Assembly: GCF_021441885.1 (NCBI RefSeq)
Contig: NZ_CP090439.1
Coordinates: forward strand, 372,001 to 436,000
DNA from: Vibrio maritimus
GTDB lineage: Bacteria > Pseudomonadota > Gammaproteobacteria > Enterobacterales > Vibrionaceae
Direction of reading: 5' to 3'
DNA length: 64,000 nt
The position numbers were made by a program, and so were the translations under genes. Below, piece by piece: positions 9,049 to 16,826 of this stretch; the first letter of the stretch is position 1; every line of letters begins with the position of its first letter. Under the pieces are notes generated by a model. The model did no database searches, had not been told where the DNA came from, and saw only the letters and a program-made list of their open reading frames with translations.

Positions 9049-9918
9049 ATGCTGTCATTAGATCAGTTGCTGATGTTTAGAACTGCGGCAGAAGAAGGCA
9101 GTTTTTCTGCAGCGGCAAGGGTAGTTGGCAAGCGTGTGAGCACAGTGAGTGCCGCTATAATAGCTCTGGAAGATTACCTTGATGTCGCTTTGTTCGACAG
9201 AAGTACGAGAAAGCCAACCCTGACCGAAGATGGAGAGAGGCTCTATGTTAACTCACAGATACTTCTGCGTGAGGTAACTAAAATTGAACGCAGCATGCTT
9301 CCTCAAAATCGAGATGCTGAGAAAACGTTTAAGATCGGGGTTGAAAACATATTGCCGACAAGTGTATTCGAAGAGCAGATTAATAGAGTCAATCAACGAT
9401 ACACGGATACTGCAATACATATTGTTCGCAGCAACTCGAACAGTCTATTCAAACAACTAAGTGAAGAATCTTTGGATGTGTTACTGGTGGGGACACAGGG
9501 TAAGTTGATGGATGAGTTTGAAAGCAAGGGGGTTGGCAATATCAACCTTAGTCTTGTTTGTGCCCCTGACTCAAAACTTGCTGATCTAGAAATGGTACCA
9601 ACTCACACTCTCTATACCGAGCGTCAGATATCTTGTTCCAGCCTGGTCCATAACCCTCTTCTGTCACAGTTATTGATATTTTCGCCAGAACAGTGGGAAG
9701 CGTCGAGCTTAGAGGACGTACTTGCTCTTGTCGAACAAGGTTTAGGATGGGCATGTGTCCCAGAGGAAATCGCCCTGCAGCGCCAAGATCTCGGGTTCCT
9801 AAAAATCATTCAATCAGATCTAATTAACGCTGGGGTCAGTATTGCTGTTGATATCGTCGAATTAGAGGGGGCAGAGCATGGTCCGGTGCATAAGTTTTTT
9901 ACGGGACTATATATGTAA
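9049..9918 (+). CDS. LysR-family transcriptional regulator
   Basis: A 289-residue protein with the N-terminal LysR winged helix (LDQLLMFRTAAEEGSFSAAA, then VSTVSAAIIALEDYL, then LFDRSTRKPTLTEDGERLY) and a C-terminal periplasmic-binding-protein-like effector domain (about 90-289). AAGGAG lies before the ATG. The C-terminal half is less canonical than in most LysR proteins. It is divergent from the amidinotransferase gene, the classic arrangement in which a LysR protein controls both itself and its neighbour. The effector is unknown; arginine or a guanidino compound would be the first guess. Confidence 0.9.
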   Translation: MLSLDQLLMFRTAAEEGSFSAAARVVGKRVSTVSAAIIALEDYLDVALFDRSTRKPTLTEDGERLYVNSQILLREVTKIERSMLPQNRDAEKTFKIGVENILPTSVFEEQINRVNQRYTDTAIHIVRSNSNSLFKQLSEESLDVLLVGTQGKLMDEFESKGVGNINLSLVCAPDSKLADLEMVPTHTLYTERQISCSSLVHNPLLSQLLIFSPEQWEASSLEDVLALVEQGLGWACVPEEIALQRQDLGFLKIIQSDLINAGVSIAVDIVELEGAEHGPVHKFFTGLYM

Positions 9919-9941
9919 TGCCCTTGCCTCATCCTAAAATG

Positions 9942-9981
9942 CAAAAAGCCCCCATTCATCGCATAGCGACCAATGGGGGCT
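9942..9981 (-). terminator. Intrinsic terminator of the nitroreductase gene
   Basis: AGCCCCCATT and AATGGGGGCT form a 10-bp stem. The T-tract follows on the minus strand, so it ends the gene at 10010. It may also stop the convergent LysR transcript. Confidence 0.85.
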
Positions 9982-10009
9982 GGCAGTGTCTTTCGTCGGC
10001 TAACTCAGA

Positions 10010-10669
10010 TTAAAGAACCGTAATGATGTCTTCTTGAGCTAAGCGAGACTTAGGCAGACCGTAGTTATAGTCTTCACCTTCTTTGTGGTAGCCAAGTGCA
10101 AGTGCAAAATCACACACGTAACCACCGAGTTCGTCTTTAAAGATCTCACCGATCATCTCTGGGTCAACGCCTTCCATCGGAGTAGATGCGATGCCCATGC
10201 GCGCAAGAGTATGAAGTACATTACCCAACGCGATGTAAGTTTGTGCTTTCGTCCACTGACCGTTAAAGCCGTTTTCGTCGGTGTTTAGCTCTGCAAAGCC
10301 AAACGCACCGTTTAGCATTTGGTCGTACATGTCTGCTGGCAAGTGACCCGATGTTACTTCCACGTCCACCACTTTTTTGTAGTCATCTTTGGTAAAGTGC
10401 GGGTTGTGTGCGAATAGAATCGTATGAGACGCCTCTTTCGCATGTGGTTGGTTGAACTGGTGCATGTTTGCAAAAGTGTCGTGGAAACGCTGCTTCGCTT
10501 CATCGCTCTCGATCACAATAAACTTCCACGGCTGTGAGTTGATAGAAGAAGCTGACAGGCGAATTGCCTCTTTGATTACTTCCATATCCTCTGCAGAAAT
10601 ACGCTTAGTCGCATCGTATTTTTTGGCTGTGTAACGGTTGTTTAGATCTTTAATGATTTGATGAGTCAC
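10010..10669 (-). CDS. NfsB-like oxygen-insensitive NAD(P)H nitroreductase
   Basis: The 219-residue flavoprotein has the nitroreductase fold: an N-terminal RYTAKKYD FMN-contact motif, the conserved stretch LSASSINSQPWKFIVIES at about residues 37-54, and a C-terminal LGYHKEGEDYNYGLPKSR. The homodimer uses FMN and NAD(P)H to reduce nitroaromatics and quinones by two electrons. Length agrees with E. coli NfsB (217). It is a single gene. The assignment to the NfsB group is good; physiological substrates of these enzymes are generally unclear. Confidence 0.9.
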   Translation of the reverse strand: MTHQIIKDLNNRYTAKKYDATKRISAEDMEVIKEAIRLSASSINSQPWKFIVIESDEAKQRFHDTFANMHQFNQPHAKEASHTILFAHNPHFTKDDYKKVVDVEVTSGHLPADMYDQMLNGAFGFAELNTDENGFNGQWTKAQTYIALGNVLHTLARMGIASTPMEGVDPEMIGEIFKDELGGYVCDFALALGYHKEGEDYNYGLPKSRLAQEDIITVL

Positions 10670-10980
10670 TGTGCTCTCTCCACTATATATTCACTACAAA
10701 ATTGGGGCTTCAGCGAATGTTTCGGTGATTTACAGCATCGCAAACCGCTTGTTAACCCAGAGCCAACTCGTGTCGGCGAGGTGTAGATTAGAGCTAAAGC
10801 GCTAGAAGAAAAAGAGCCAAATCCCCCAGACATTATGGGCAAAATCTTCCACAATACTGTCGGTATGCATCTCTAGATCAATTTTCATTCACTTAATCGC
10901 CGATACGAGATCTGTTAGACACAAATTTTTCTGATTTAAGACTATGATTGAGGTAGGTTATACGGCAAGAGGGCGTGGTT
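10670..10980. other. Intergenic region without a recognised gene
   Basis: This 311-base gap separates divergent genes and should hold both promoters. I see no convincing open frame, strong hairpin or repeat. A frame starting GTG GTT at 10975 only extends the universal stress protein by two codons. Confidence 0.6.
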
Positions 10981-11406
10981 ATGAAATACAAACATATCCT
11001 AGTGGCACTTGAGCTTTCTCCTGAAAGTAATGTGTTGATTGATAGGGCTGTTTTTCTAGCAAAACTATTGGACGCCGATGTTTCATTTATCCATATTGAT
11101 GGCACACACGGTGAAATATATTCAGACCTAGTTGACTTGAAAGACGACCCTGAGCAACGGCCGCTAAACATCGAAGCGATGGAACAGTTACATGGTTTTG
11201 CAGAGTATGCCGAGTGCGAGCTAAATCACTTTATTATTGGCACAGGCGACCTTGGTGACAAATTGAAAGTTGCGATTGCGCAAAATGATTTTGATTTATT
11301 AATTTGCGGTCACCACCATGATTTCTGGAGCAAAATTGTGTCTGCTTCCAGACAAGTTATCAATAGCTCGCCAGTGGATGTTCTTGTGGTTCCAATTGAG
11401 GATTGA
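10981..11406 (+). CDS. Universal stress protein (UspA family)
   Basis: The 141-residue protein is one Usp domain. It begins KYKHILVALELSPES and has the C-terminal ATP-type loop region CGHHHDFWSKIVSASRQVIN followed by SSPVDVLVVPI, the usual end of the fold. Usp proteins are cytoplasmic dimers induced by stress and growth arrest. GAGGG precedes the ATG at 10981 by a good distance, so the GTG two codons earlier is not needed. The phosphate loop reads GHHHDFWS rather than the usual glycine-rich GxxGxS, so ATP binding is doubtful and it may be of the UspA rather than the UspFG kind. Confidence 0.92.
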   Translation: MKYKHILVALELSPESNVLIDRAVFLAKLLDADVSFIHIDGTHGEIYSDLVDLKDDPEQRPLNIEAMEQLHGFAEYAECELNHFIIGTGDLGDKLKVAIAQNDFDLLICGHHHDFWSKIVSASRQVINSSPVDVLVVPIED

Positions 11407-11426
11407 TTGCTGTCAAACCAGTATAA

Positions 11427-11453
11427 AAGCTCAGCCTTGCGCTGGGCTTTTTT
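11427..11453 (+). terminator. Intrinsic terminator of the usp gene
   Basis: AAGCTCAGC and GCTGGGCTT form a 9-bp stem with one G-T pair, then six T residues. Confidence 0.88.
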
Positions 11454-11459
11454 ATGACA

Positions 11460-12059
11460 TTACTTATTGAGCGTCAAAGAGATACGAACGAAGTTTTCGT
11501 CTTCATATTGGATCTGATAACCGAAGATTTCATTCGCATATATTGTTCCTAAGAACAAGTGCTTTTCACGCACTGTGCCGCGGAACAGGATGGAGATGTC
11601 GGCAACAAGCTGGTTCTTCGTGCCAAAGTGAGCATTGAGATCATTGGACAACACACAAAGTAAACAGCCATTTTCGTCATGGCTAAGATCCACATCTTCA
11701 GGTGTAGAAAGAAGCGCTGTTGTACCCAGTTTCTTCTCTATTTCTCGGATCAGTAGCAAGTAGCTATCTAGGTGAGGCTGCAGTGCTTCAGGTTTAGCCT
11801 CTACGGCTGTAAGCAGCACATCCTCTAGATCTACCTGAGACTTTTTAGCTTGCAGACTCATCGTCTTCAACTGCTTGCGAATCGCTTTATACTTATTGCT
11901 CTTTAGCTTGGGTTTCAGCCAGCGAACAAGTAACTCGTTCTTCTTTTCGCGGTCGAAGAACGGAGATTTGCGATCAAGCTTTTGAAATTCGAGGTATAAA
12001 AGGGCGTGCAAAGACACCTCGGTCAATAGACGTATTGATTCCGAGTTAGACGTACTCAT
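11460..12059 (-). CDS. Conserved-type hypothetical protein, helical N-terminus
   Basis: I do not recognise this 199-residue protein. The N-terminal two thirds is rich in lysine and leucine and predicted helical (LLVRWLKPKLKSNKYKAIRK); the C-terminal third is beta-like and contains a CLLCVLSND stretch with two cysteines. No signal peptide or membrane segment is seen, so it is probably cytoplasmic. The open frame extends back to 12152, but that part would begin inside tRNA-Leu. Starts at 12059 (MSTSN) or 12089 (MQNKG) are both possible, neither with a strong ribosome site. It may be read from the tRNA promoter as a trailing gene. Confidence 0.7.
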   Translation of the reverse strand: MSTSNSESIRLLTEVSLHALLYLEFQKLDRKSPFFDREKKNELLVRWLKPKLKSNKYKAIRKQLKTMSLQAKKSQVDLEDVLLTAVEAKPEALQPHLDSYLLLIREIEKKLGTTALLSTPEDVDLSHDENGCLLCVLSNDLNAHFGTKNQLVADISILFRGTVREKHLFLGTIYANEIFGYQIQYEDENFVRISLTLNK

Positions 12060-12122
12060 TTGCTTTGAACTGGATCCTTTGTTCTGCATTGTAGTCTGTA
12101 GGTAGTATAAGGAAAGGAATAA

Positions 12123-12206
12123 TGGTGCCGAGAGAGGGACTCGAACCCTCACACCAAAGGCACTAGCACCTCATGCTAGCGTGTCTACCAATTTCACCAT
12201 CTCGGC
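12123..12206 (-). tRNA. tRNA-Leu (anticodon GAG)
   Basis: On the minus strand the 84 bases fold as a class II tRNA: acceptor GCCGAGA with TCTCGGC, discriminator A and encoded CCA; D-loop GGTAGAC; anticodon stem CTAGC with GCTAG around the loop ATGAGGT, giving anticodon GAG for CUC/CUU leucine codons; a variable arm typical of leucine tRNA; and TTCGAGTC in the T loop. Confidence 0.96.
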
Positions 12207-12239
12207 ATCGATAATGCGGCGTGTTGCTGCATTTATTGA

Positions 12240-12260
12240 CATCCACTTAATTAGTGGATG
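12240..12260. promoter_or_regulatory. Hairpin upstream of tRNA-Leu
   Basis: CATCCACT and AGTGGATG form a perfect 8-bp stem around TAATT, 34 bases upstream of the tRNA 5' end. It could belong to the tRNA promoter region or be an operator. The rest of the 12207-12585 gap has no recognised gene; the promoter of the next plus-strand pair must lie in it. Confidence 0.3.
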
Positions 12261-12585
12261 TTGAAATATTAACTGACGATTTTAGGCTTGTATAGCGTTT
12301 CGTTGGATAAATGTAGTGAAATCAGTTTGTTCGGTGAATAATTCATCACTTTGCGTATTTGACGCTCAAACCGTTGTTTTCTCTCATCCATCTCCCCCAT
12401 CCCTACTCACCATAAAGCAGCATGATTCATAAACCACATTTATGTTTAAAGCCAAGTTCAGGCTATGTATCCAAAAGTAACCGTTAGTTACTATGTTCAC
12501 ACCCAAGGCAATAGAGACTAAATAAAAATGACTTGGGATGTTTTCCAATCACATAGCTACGGAGAGCCTGAATGAAGGAGCTGAC

Positions 12586-13044
12586 ATGGTCAGACTACTA
12601 AAATCAGCATTACGATTGAGTGTTAAATCAATCGTTATCGTCGGCGGCTTTTTGTCGCTGAGCTACGCGTTTGCGCAGCTTTCTACCGTTCATGGTAAGA
12701 CTTTGCCTGCGGAGTATTTTTCACAAGACCTGCCCAATATCTTAGGTCTGCTTAACTCCGAATTTTTTATGGGAATGATATTTGTCATTACCCTCTCAAT
12801 CATCACATACGTACTTTATCTTCTTTGGCAATTACACGAAGTGGCGGTACATCGCAGTCAATACATGCAAAGTGCGCAAGCAAACCTGGTGTTTGCATTG
12901 TCACTCTGCGGTCTGTTTATCGACAAGCTATGGTGGGTGCTCGCCGTCATTATAGCCTTTACCAACTGGGACGCAGTAGCAACTGCAGTGAGTAAAGTCA
13001 TCAATGTGGGTATCCACGGCAAGAAAGAGTCGGAGGAAGCGTAA
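12586..13044 (+). CDS. Small inner-membrane protein, partner of the HlyD-type protein
   Basis: The 152-residue protein has three to four hydrophobic segments: SIVIVGGFLSLSYAFAQ near the start, MIFVITLSIITYVLYLL near 70, and LVFALSLCGLFI plus WWVLAVIIAFT near 105-130. I do not know its function. AAGGAG five bases before the ATG at 12586 makes this a far better start than the open-frame limit at 12538. The stop overlaps the next start (TAATG), so it is coupled to a membrane-fusion-type protein. The pair resembles the small-membrane-protein plus HlyD units of the AaeX/AaeA or YibH/YibI kind, which is inference. Confidence 0.75.
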   Translation: MVRLLKSALRLSVKSIVIVGGFLSLSYAFAQLSTVHGKTLPAEYFSQDLPNILGLLNSEFFMGMIFVITLSIITYVLYLLWQLHEVAVHRSQYMQSAQANLVFALSLCGLFIDKLWWVLAVIIAFTNWDAVATAVSKVINVGIHGKKESEEA

Positions 13045-14075
13045 TGAAAGAGATCATGCTGCCTTACGTATTGATTATTTGGTTACTCGTGAAACTTGGC
13101 GTCATAAAGTGGACGCTCAGAAATGCGGTTATCAGTGTTGGCTTTGGTGCATTTCTAGCATTCATGCTATTTACCGCACACCGATTTTGGTCGCCTGCCG
13201 ACCTCACAGACAGCACCACGGTAAAAGCACCGCATGCAGTCCTTAGCCCGCTTTTTGGTCAACAGGTTAAAGATATCTATGTGACCCATAACCAAGTAGT
13301 TAAGAAAGGTGACTTACTGTACACCCTAGAGTCAGAAGACACGGATGAAGAGCTAAAGAGCCTTCAATCTAGTTTGGTTGCTGCTGAGCACCGCATTACT
13401 AGTATTCGCGAGCAAATCTCTATTGATGAAAAGAACTACAAACGCCTAGTGAATCTAGATGAGTTCAGCTCCGAACAAGAGCGCGATGAATTATACACCC
13501 AGATTCAAAAAGGCACTGCGGACCTAATGGCAGCAAAATCTGATGTGGACGGTATCAAGGCTCAGATCAACCAAAAGCAATGGTTGAACGACCGGAATCA
13601 AGTGAGAGCACCGTTTGACGGCGTTGTCGGTGTTATCAATATTGCCGAAGGTTCACGCACCGGTAACTTGCACTTGTTCGATACCAGTCGAAAATTTGTC
13701 GAAATGCGAGTGAGTGATCAAACGTATCGCTACATCGAACAAGGTCAGTTTGCGGAGTTCTTTGTCAACTCGCATCCGGGAGAGGTATTTAGAGGACGCG
13801 TACACAGTGTAACGAGCAACACTGGTGAAGCAGCGGTGTCGGCACATGGTTCAACTCAACACGTTAGACAGCATGTTGGCAACAACACCAGTACTCACGG
13901 GCGTACAGTCATCATTGAGTTTAATGAGCCAGAGGGCTACAACGTACCGCTTGGTGCCACCGGTTCAGGTTGGATTTCAGCCACTAAACCTACGCCAAAA
14001 CTCGGATTTATGGACATTATCGGCGGTGCAACCGTTCGATTAAAAGCCTTGAAGGCATACTTGAATGCTTTGTAA
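13044..14075 (+). CDS. HlyD-family membrane fusion protein
   Basis: A 343-residue protein with an N-terminal membrane anchor (about 20-45, VISVGFGAFLAFMLFTAH), a split lipoyl/barrel-sandwich domain (VKAPHAVLSPLFGQQVKDIYVTHNQVVKKGDLLYTLE, quoted here only as a region near 60-95, and NQVRAPFDGVVGVINIAEG near 187-205), an alpha-helical hairpin between them (about 100-180) and a beta-barrel after. Such proteins link an inner-membrane pump to an outer-membrane channel. No pump or TolC gene is adjacent; the partner is only the small membrane protein that overlaps its start. Export of an aromatic acid or drug is possible but unproved. Confidence 0.85.
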   Translation: MKEIMLPYVLIIWLLVKLGVIKWTLRNAVISVGFGAFLAFMLFTAHRFWSPADLTDSTTVKAPHAVLSPLFGQQVKDIYVTHNQVVKKGDLLYTLESEDTDEELKSLQSSLVAAEHRITSIREQISIDEKNYKRLVNLDEFSSEQERDELYTQIQKGTADLMAAKSDVDGIKAQINQKQWLNDRNQVRAPFDGVVGVINIAEGSRTGNLHLFDTSRKFVEMRVSDQTYRYIEQGQFAEFFVNSHPGEVFRGRVHSVTSNTGEAAVSAHGSTQHVRQHVGNNTSTHGRTVIIEFNEPEGYNVPLGATGSGWISATKPTPKLGFMDIIGGATVRLKALKAYLNAL

Positions 14076-14153
14076 TACAACCCGTTAACCCTTTTTGGAC
14101 CCGCGCATAGTTGGAACTCTGATTGGAACTTGGAACGGAAACTTGGGTCTACC

Positions 14154-14183
14154 GCACCTCACTTAGTTGAGGTGCTTTTTTTT
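14154..14183 (+). terminator. Intrinsic terminator of the HlyD-type operon
   Basis: GCACCTCA and TGAGGTGC form an 8-bp stem around CTTAGT, followed by eight T residues. Confidence 0.92.
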
Positions 14184-14192
14184 GCCTAGAAT

Positions 14193-14486
14193 TTAATAAT
14201 TTAACGCCTCTGAGACAATTTTTTCTTGGTGTTTTCGATACTCCACCGCCTTTTCCTGGCTGCCAAAGCACCCTTTCGCGTACGGGTTAATTTTTCTTTG
14301 TGTTAGCTCGCCGTAGACGCTGTCCATCGTCACCTCTTCGTCACCGATCATGGTGCTATTTTCAGCCACATTACCCGTTTGTAATGCCGTGCAAAGATCA
14401 TCACTTGAGACTCCGGATACATGGTCTACGGGTGCGCTGCATGCAGCCAGAAGAAAAAGAGGGGAAATGGTCAACATTGGCTTCAT
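14193..14486 (-). CDS. Small lipoprotein of unknown function
   Basis: The 97-residue protein starts with a short hydrophobic segment ending in LLAAC, a good lipobox, so the mature protein would start at Cys16 and be membrane-anchored; the residue after Cys is Ser, which favours the outer membrane under the Lol rule. Two further cysteines (in DDLCTAL and KGCFGSQ) could form a disulfide in the periplasm. I do not recognise a domain. It is a single gene convergent with the HlyD operon. Confidence 0.75.
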   Translation of the reverse strand: MKPMLTISPLFLLAACSAPVDHVSGVSSDDLCTALQTGNVAENSTMIGDEEVTMDSVYGELTQRKINPYAKGCFGSQEKAVEYRKHQEKIVSEALNY

Positions 14487-14615
14487 CGTTATGCTCCATG
14501 TTTCGATAACATGTATATCGGTGTGTTTTTTCTAAGTTTAGACGAGGGATTGAGGAACGATACTTGGGATATATGATAAATCTCTGAACCCTGTCTATTT
14601 ACCGAGTTATAGCTT

Positions 14616-14730
14616 CTCCCCTTGCAAGGGGAGTGCGTATCTGGAAGCGGTGAGGCGAAGCCTATTCGAGCAAGGCGCTAGTTGTAAGGCCGCTCTACCC
14701 CCTCTAACTCCCCCTTATTAATGGGGAGAA
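14616..14730. repeat. Probable interspersed palindromic repeat element
   Basis: The gap 14487-14929 contains a perfect 18-bp palindrome CTCCCCTTGCAAGGGGAG (14616-14633) and, about 75 bases on, a second near-palindrome CTCCCC-TTATTAAT-GGGGAG (14708-14728). The C-rich phrase CTAACTCCCCCTT is of a type I recall as repeated in Vibrio intergenic spaces. No open frame is present, and the copy number in the genome cannot be seen from one window. The following 200 bases should hold the promoter of the porin gene. Confidence 0.45.
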
Positions 14731-14929
14731 CTCCGGGCTAGCTCCTATCGTCGCATCGCATTTGATTAACTAGTGGACGTGCGGTCTGAAGGGATGCTCA
14801 TGCAACACAAAAAAGTCCCCGACCAATCAAAATACCGAATAGTTCCTAACTTAGACCTATTGCATTTTCTAGGTACCTTTGTGCCGCTCCAATTACAGGA
14901 GCGAAAACAATAAAATAGGTAATGAAGAA

Positions 14930-15634
14930 ATGAAAAAAACAGCAATCCTTCTCGCAATCACATCTGCATTCTCTGTTAATGCAATCGCGGACGGTTTCTC
15001 TGGTGGTATCGAACTTGACGCTAAATTTGGAGACAACGGTCAGAAGCTCTATGAGACAAGCAACGGCTCTGGTATCAAAGCATTTGTTGGTTACGAAGGA
15101 TTTGGTCTTTCTGCAAAGCGTAAAGCAAACTTTGAGAACGAGTACAACGTTAACTACAAATATGACTTCGAGAACTTCTGGCTCAAGGGTGAGTACGAGT
15201 TCGTCGATAAGAAAAGTGTTCAAACCGACGCTGGTGTTCACGGTCAATTAAACGACCAGAACAAATTTGGTGTAACGGTTGGCGGTAACGTTGCAGACCT
15301 GTTCGATACGTCTCTTCGCCTTCGCAAAGACACAGACCTTAACTCAAGCAACGGCAGCGACCGCAGCAACGTATACCGTTTTGACCTAGCTGCTGGTAAG
15401 CAAGTGACAGAGCGCATGTACCTAAATGCTAAACTTGTTGGTCAAAATCAGAGAAACAAAGACGTCATCAAAACTGGCGACAAAAACAAAGACACTATCT
15501 ACAACGTAGAGCTACGTGCGACATTCACTGCTATCGACAACCTAATTCCTTATGTTGAGATCGGTAACGAAGGTCAGTTCGGTAACGATAAGCGTAACAC
15601 CTACGGTAAAGTGGGCGTTGTTTTCCCGTTCTAA
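14930..15634 (+). CDS. Outer-membrane beta-barrel porin, KdgM-like
   Basis: A 234-residue precursor with a clear signal peptide (MKKTAILLAITSAFSVNAIA) and then alternating beta strands such as YNVNYKYDFENFWLKGEYEF, ending in phenylalanine as barrels do for BAM recognition. Size, strand pattern and the YDFxNFWLKGEYEF type of strand fit the KdgM/NanC family of 12-strand oligosaccharide porins. The ATG at 14930 is chosen because the signal peptide starts there; the open frame runs back to 14879 without purpose. The sugar is unknown, and no sugar-degradation genes adjoin it. KdgM membership is likely but not certain. Confidence 0.75.
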   Translation: MKKTAILLAITSAFSVNAIADGFSGGIELDAKFGDNGQKLYETSNGSGIKAFVGYEGFGLSAKRKANFENEYNVNYKYDFENFWLKGEYEFVDKKSVQTDAGVHGQLNDQNKFGVTVGGNVADLFDTSLRLRKDTDLNSSNGSDRSNVYRFDLAAGKQVTERMYLNAKLVGQNQRNKDVIKTGDKNKDTIYNVELRATFTAIDNLIPYVEIGNEGQFGNDKRNTYGKVGVVFPF

Positions 15635-15768
15635 TTTCTTCTGAACTCCTCTTATTTCAAGATATTCGAAGGAATGAATATCTTCTCTTCCTTTTTAGAG
15701 CTTCCTTGCTCAATGAACAAAATAATCTGACCGCCCGACAAAGCTGCGACTTCTATAACTGGAGGGCT

Positions 15769-16584
15769 CTAGAACTGATAGTTAAACTCCACTCTTTGAT
15801 CGCCGTCGAAATAGCTTTGCTCTTGAGTCCAGTTAGCAAAATAGCGAACATTAAAACGTGGTGTGAACTGATAGGACACAGCAAACTCGTTAGTGAAAAT
15901 AGAACCCATTCCTTGACCATAAGCATTTTGAACATAGGACTTTGAACCTGAGATCGTTGTCAGCCACATAGGATTGTAGTTCAACCATAGTTTGTCGGTA
16001 ATCGCATACTTAGTATAAGCACCCACAACCGCGTAGGTTCCTGGGATGGTGTAACCGATGTTCTGCTGATCGATTTGGCAATCTACGCCGACATTAGCAC
16101 AACCAGGAAACTCTCCATTTCGCACATTTACGCCAAGCCCCGCTAGCGGGTATAGGTTCAAGTTGCCCAATTTTGGCAGGGCCTGAATAAAGCTATACGA
16201 TGCATTCAGGCTCTCTTGCTCAACGTTGTAATTGAGATCAATTTGAGCGCCACGGCCATTGGTCGTGTTGACGCTGAAGTTACGAAAACGCACGCTATCA
16301 ATAGAATTATCGCGATGACTTGAACCTGACCAACCTAAGTACTCACCAGCAATACCCTTCACCTCGATGATGTTCATTGCCATCGTTTCAGGATTGCCCG
16401 TATCATAAGTTCGCCCTACTTTAATGTTGAGGCCTTTATCTGACGCACCAGCGCCCGCCTGGGTATATACCGCTAACGGATCAGACATATCCTGAACGTC
16501 ATTATCAGAGTTTTGGTCTGCAAAAGAAGAAAAAGAAACCGTCGCAGCGATAGCCGCGCTTAAAATGGAAATGCTCGCACGCAT
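15769..16584 (-). CDS. Putative outer-membrane beta-barrel protein
   Basis: The 271-residue protein has a signal peptide ending near FSSFA (residues 1-22), a run of alternating amphipathic strands and a C-terminal ...VEFNYQF, the terminal aromatic signature of outer-membrane barrels. Two cysteines (CANVGVDC) near the middle could close an extracellular loop by a disulfide. I do not recognise the family. It is a single gene convergent with the KdgM-like porin gene; about 130 bases between them hold no clear terminator. Confidence 0.75.
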   Translation of the reverse strand: MRASISILSAAIAATVSFSSFADQNSDNDVQDMSDPLAVYTQAGAGASDKGLNIKVGRTYDTGNPETMAMNIIEVKGIAGEYLGWSGSSHRDNSIDSVRFRNFSVNTTNGRGAQIDLNYNVEQESLNASYSFIQALPKLGNLNLYPLAGLGVNVRNGEFPGCANVGVDCQIDQQNIGYTIPGTYAVVGAYTKYAITDKLWLNYNPMWLTTISGSKSYVQNAYGQGMGSIFTNEFAVSYQFTPRFNVRYFANWTQEQSYFDGDQRVEFNYQF

Positions 16585-16826
16585 GTAAACTCACCCTGAA
16601 GTTAAAAAGCGCGTCCTTACTCAGTGTGGTTCGAAAATTGGCGACCACAGCACTTCAATCCTAAAGTGCGCGTGCAGCCTAAAGGGGCGGAGCGGTGAGC
16701 TCAATTAACTGAAAGTTATAGTATTTATTCCGGCTAGATTATTGACCCAATTATTAATAAGACAAAACAAGGACTTACTAATTAGCGCATAATCTCAATA
16801 ACTTCTTGGAAGTGTAAGCGCGATCA

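Noticed and set aside
12060..12152. N-terminal extension of the hypothetical gene at 11460.
   Set aside because: It starts inside the tRNA-Leu gene, whose sequence explains the open frame.
14111..14140. Three TTGGAAC direct repeats with further GGA after the HlyD gene, considered as a CsrB-like RNA.
   Set aside because: Only a few GGA motifs, not in hairpin loops, and the segment is the short 3' tail before the operon terminator.
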